From Clostridia bacterium (lineage in GTDB: Bacteria; Bacillota; Clostridia; DSM-8532), in assembly GCA_026418215.1 (NCBI GenBank), contig JAOABT010000563.1:1-6884 (forward strand): a stretch of DNA of 6,884 bases, in the 5' to 3' direction. Shown here in pieces: positions 5,561-6,884 of this stretch (its first letter is position 1; every line of letters begins with the position of its first letter). The position numbers and the translations under genes are program-made. The notes beneath the pieces were generated by a model. That model made no database searches. It saw only the letters and a program-made list of their open reading frames with translations, and was not told the origin of the DNA.

Positions 5561-6884
5561 TCATTTTATATAGTTTACTGCTTTGTCTGTAACAAACTCA
5601 GCAACCATTTGTGACAGCTTATCCAGCTCTGCAGGGTCTACCTTATCGGCTGTGTCCTGTTCGGAGTGAATGAAGGATAGAATATCTCTTTCACCAATGG
5701 TGACAGCGGGTATACCCGCATCGGCAAAAGGGATATGATCGCTTTGATAGGATTCAAGACCGGGAACGTTCTTGAGGCCATAGGCGTTAAGCCCGCCGTA
5801 GAGTTCATTGATAAAGCCGCTATCTCTCTGGGTATTCCCGATAACCATATAGGAGTCGTCTCCGTTCAACCCTACGCAGTCGAGATTAATAGCAAGGCTA
5901 TGCTTATAAGTCTTCTTTACCTCTTCTGCAAAGAAGGCGCTTCCAATGAGCCCCCGTTCTTCGCCGTCGAACGCGCATATCAGAATATCAAAGTCGGGGC
6001 TTGTGTCTTTATAAGCGTTACGGAGCCTTTCTGCAAGCCTCAGAAGGGTGTAGGTACCGCTTGCGTTGTCCAGCGCGGCCGTATCGTTATGGATACCGTC
6101 ATAATGAGCCGAAAGAATGAGGCAGCTTTCATGACTTTTGCCAGGTATCAACCCAATTACGTTGTTGCCATCAGTGGTTTGGATATCGGGGCTTTCCTCT
6201 ACCATCACGTCCAGATAAGCCTTACCGTCATAAGCCTTCAGCTTAGTAATGAGAGTAGGGTCCAGAAACATTTGAAGCGCTGGAGCTGCTCCCCTTTGGT
6301 AAGATTTATACAAACGTGATTGAGGGTGAATATAGCCTGTATTAGGATTATTTTGCGTGCTGTCATTCTGGTCATTGCTTTCGTCTACGATTAAGAGGGT
6401 TTTTTCGTCGGGATTGGCCGGGGCTTGATAAACGACGCGGTATTTGCCATCATAGGCTTTTCCGGGTGCTATTGAGTAATCGGCTGACCGGGCAAGCGTG
6501 AGGCTGTTTTCACCGGGTATCCTCATAATCACAGTGGAAGCGCCTCTCTTTGTTGAGTTGACAAATACAGGGTCTAGATAGCCCTCCTTGTAGGGTTTTA
6601 AATCAAGGGCTTTGAACAGCCCGCAGATTTCTTCCTGAGCCTTAGTGTTTCCGCTCTGCCCCATGACACGCCCCTTAAGCTCTTGTGAGCAGAGCTTTTT
6701 GAAAACCTCTTCTGTCACCACGGTCGGGGTCGTTTCAGCTTGGATGCTTTTAGATGGAGTGGCTTTGGCAGCGGCTGAAGCTGAAGGTGCTTGACTGTTG
6801 AGGGTTGAACCTGGTGGGCTTTGCGAGGAAAGAGGTTTCGGGGGATTGCCTCCACAACCGGTTAACAGGATGCAGAGGAAAAGA
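5561..6884 (-). CDS. M28-family zinc aminopeptidase, lipoprotein; N-terminus beyond right edge
   Basis: Secreted, lipid-anchored peptidase predicted to remove N-terminal residues using two zinc ions. On the - strand the frame is open from the right edge to the TGA at 5563-5561. It starts inside a type II signal peptide: a hydrophobic LFLCILLTGC with lipobox L-T-G-C, whose cysteine codon is at 6856-6854. A Ser/Ala/Pro/Thr-rich linker of about 40 residues follows. The catalytic domain carries the full M28 set: HYD (His at 6106-6104) with the Asp two residues on, the bridging Asp of ALDNASG (6070-6068), the Glu-Glu pair of DGEERG (5962-5957), the Asp of NLDCVG (5881-5879) and the His of SFIHSE (5668-5666). 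The segment between about 6466 and 6190 may be a PA-like insert. An in-frame GTG at 6721 has been a tempting start but would remove the signal peptide and linker. It is convergent with the ABC operon, and its promoter is outside the window. Its natural substrate is unknown. Confidence 0.94.
   Translation of the reverse strand, partial: LFLCILLTGCGGNPPKPLSSQSPPGSTLNSQAPSASAAAKATPSKSIQAETTPTVVTEEVFKKLCSQELKGRVMGQSGNTKAQEEICGLFKALDLKPYKEGYLDPVFVNSTKRGASTVIMRIPGENSLTLARSADYSIAPGKAYDGKYRVVYQAPANPDEKTLLIVDESNDQNDSTQNNPNTGYIHPQSRLYKSYQRGAAPALQMFLDPTLITKLKAYDGKAYLDVMVEESPDIQTTDGNNVIGLIPGKSHESCLILSAHYDGIHNDTAALDNASGTYTLLRLAERLRNAYKDTSPDFDILICAFDGEERGLIGSAFFAEEVKKTYKHSLAINLDCVGLNGDDSYMVIGNTQRDSGFINELYGGLNAYGLKNVPGLESYQSDHIPFADAGIPAVTIGERDILSFIHSEQDTADKVDPAELDKLSQMVAEFVTDKAVNYIK

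Noticed and set aside
5735..6319. 194-codon open frame on the + strand opposite the M28 peptidase
   Set aside because: The opposite strand encodes all zinc ligands of the peptidase in order; the + strand translation has no recognisable motif.

Overview
The window looks like ordinary chromosome from a low-to-mid GC Firmicute, most likely a clostridial lineage. The reasons are strong AGGAGG-type ribosome binding sites, a Clostridia-style arginyl-tRNA synthetase with an HMGN signature in place of HIGH, a short SEC-C protein of a kind common in Clostridia, and an ABC ATPase/permease pair of the Firmicutes 'putative ABC exporter' type. I cannot name a genus. No phage, integrase, transposase, CRISPR array or toxin-antitoxin genes are visible.

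Layout: bases 1-72 hold the C-terminal end of an upstream gene, probably a DUF1934/YwiB-like protein. Next come argS (98-1795) and a 163-residue SEC-C metal-binding protein (1850-2341), closed by a terminator-like stem-loop (2378-2427). A 320-base gap (2342-2661) follows. After the terminator it is filled with a tandem structured repeat: two near-identical 59-nt cores (95-nt period, one base different) inside complementary arms that differ between copies but still pair, and then a third unit reduced to a bare hairpin just ahead of the next ribosome binding site. This is the most unusual thing in the window.

The second block is a compact + strand operon: ABC ATPase (2662-3372), its integral-membrane partner (3369-4937, overlapping by ATGA) and a GNAT acetyltransferase (4948-5391, 10 bases downstream). 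A strong intrinsic terminator (5494-5531) lies between this operon and a convergent - strand gene, an M28 zinc peptidase lipoprotein (5561 to beyond the right edge). The lipobox of that protein is visible near the right edge, but its start codon is outside the window.

How the genes relate: the first block is translation and housekeeping. The ATPase and permease should form one exporter of unknown substrate, with the acetyltransferase co-transcribed. The peptidase is an independent surface-anchored hydrolase. The intergenic repeat is either a structured leader of the exporter operon or, at least as likely, a local cluster of a dispersed structured repeat family. Sequence from elsewhere in the genome would be needed to decide.
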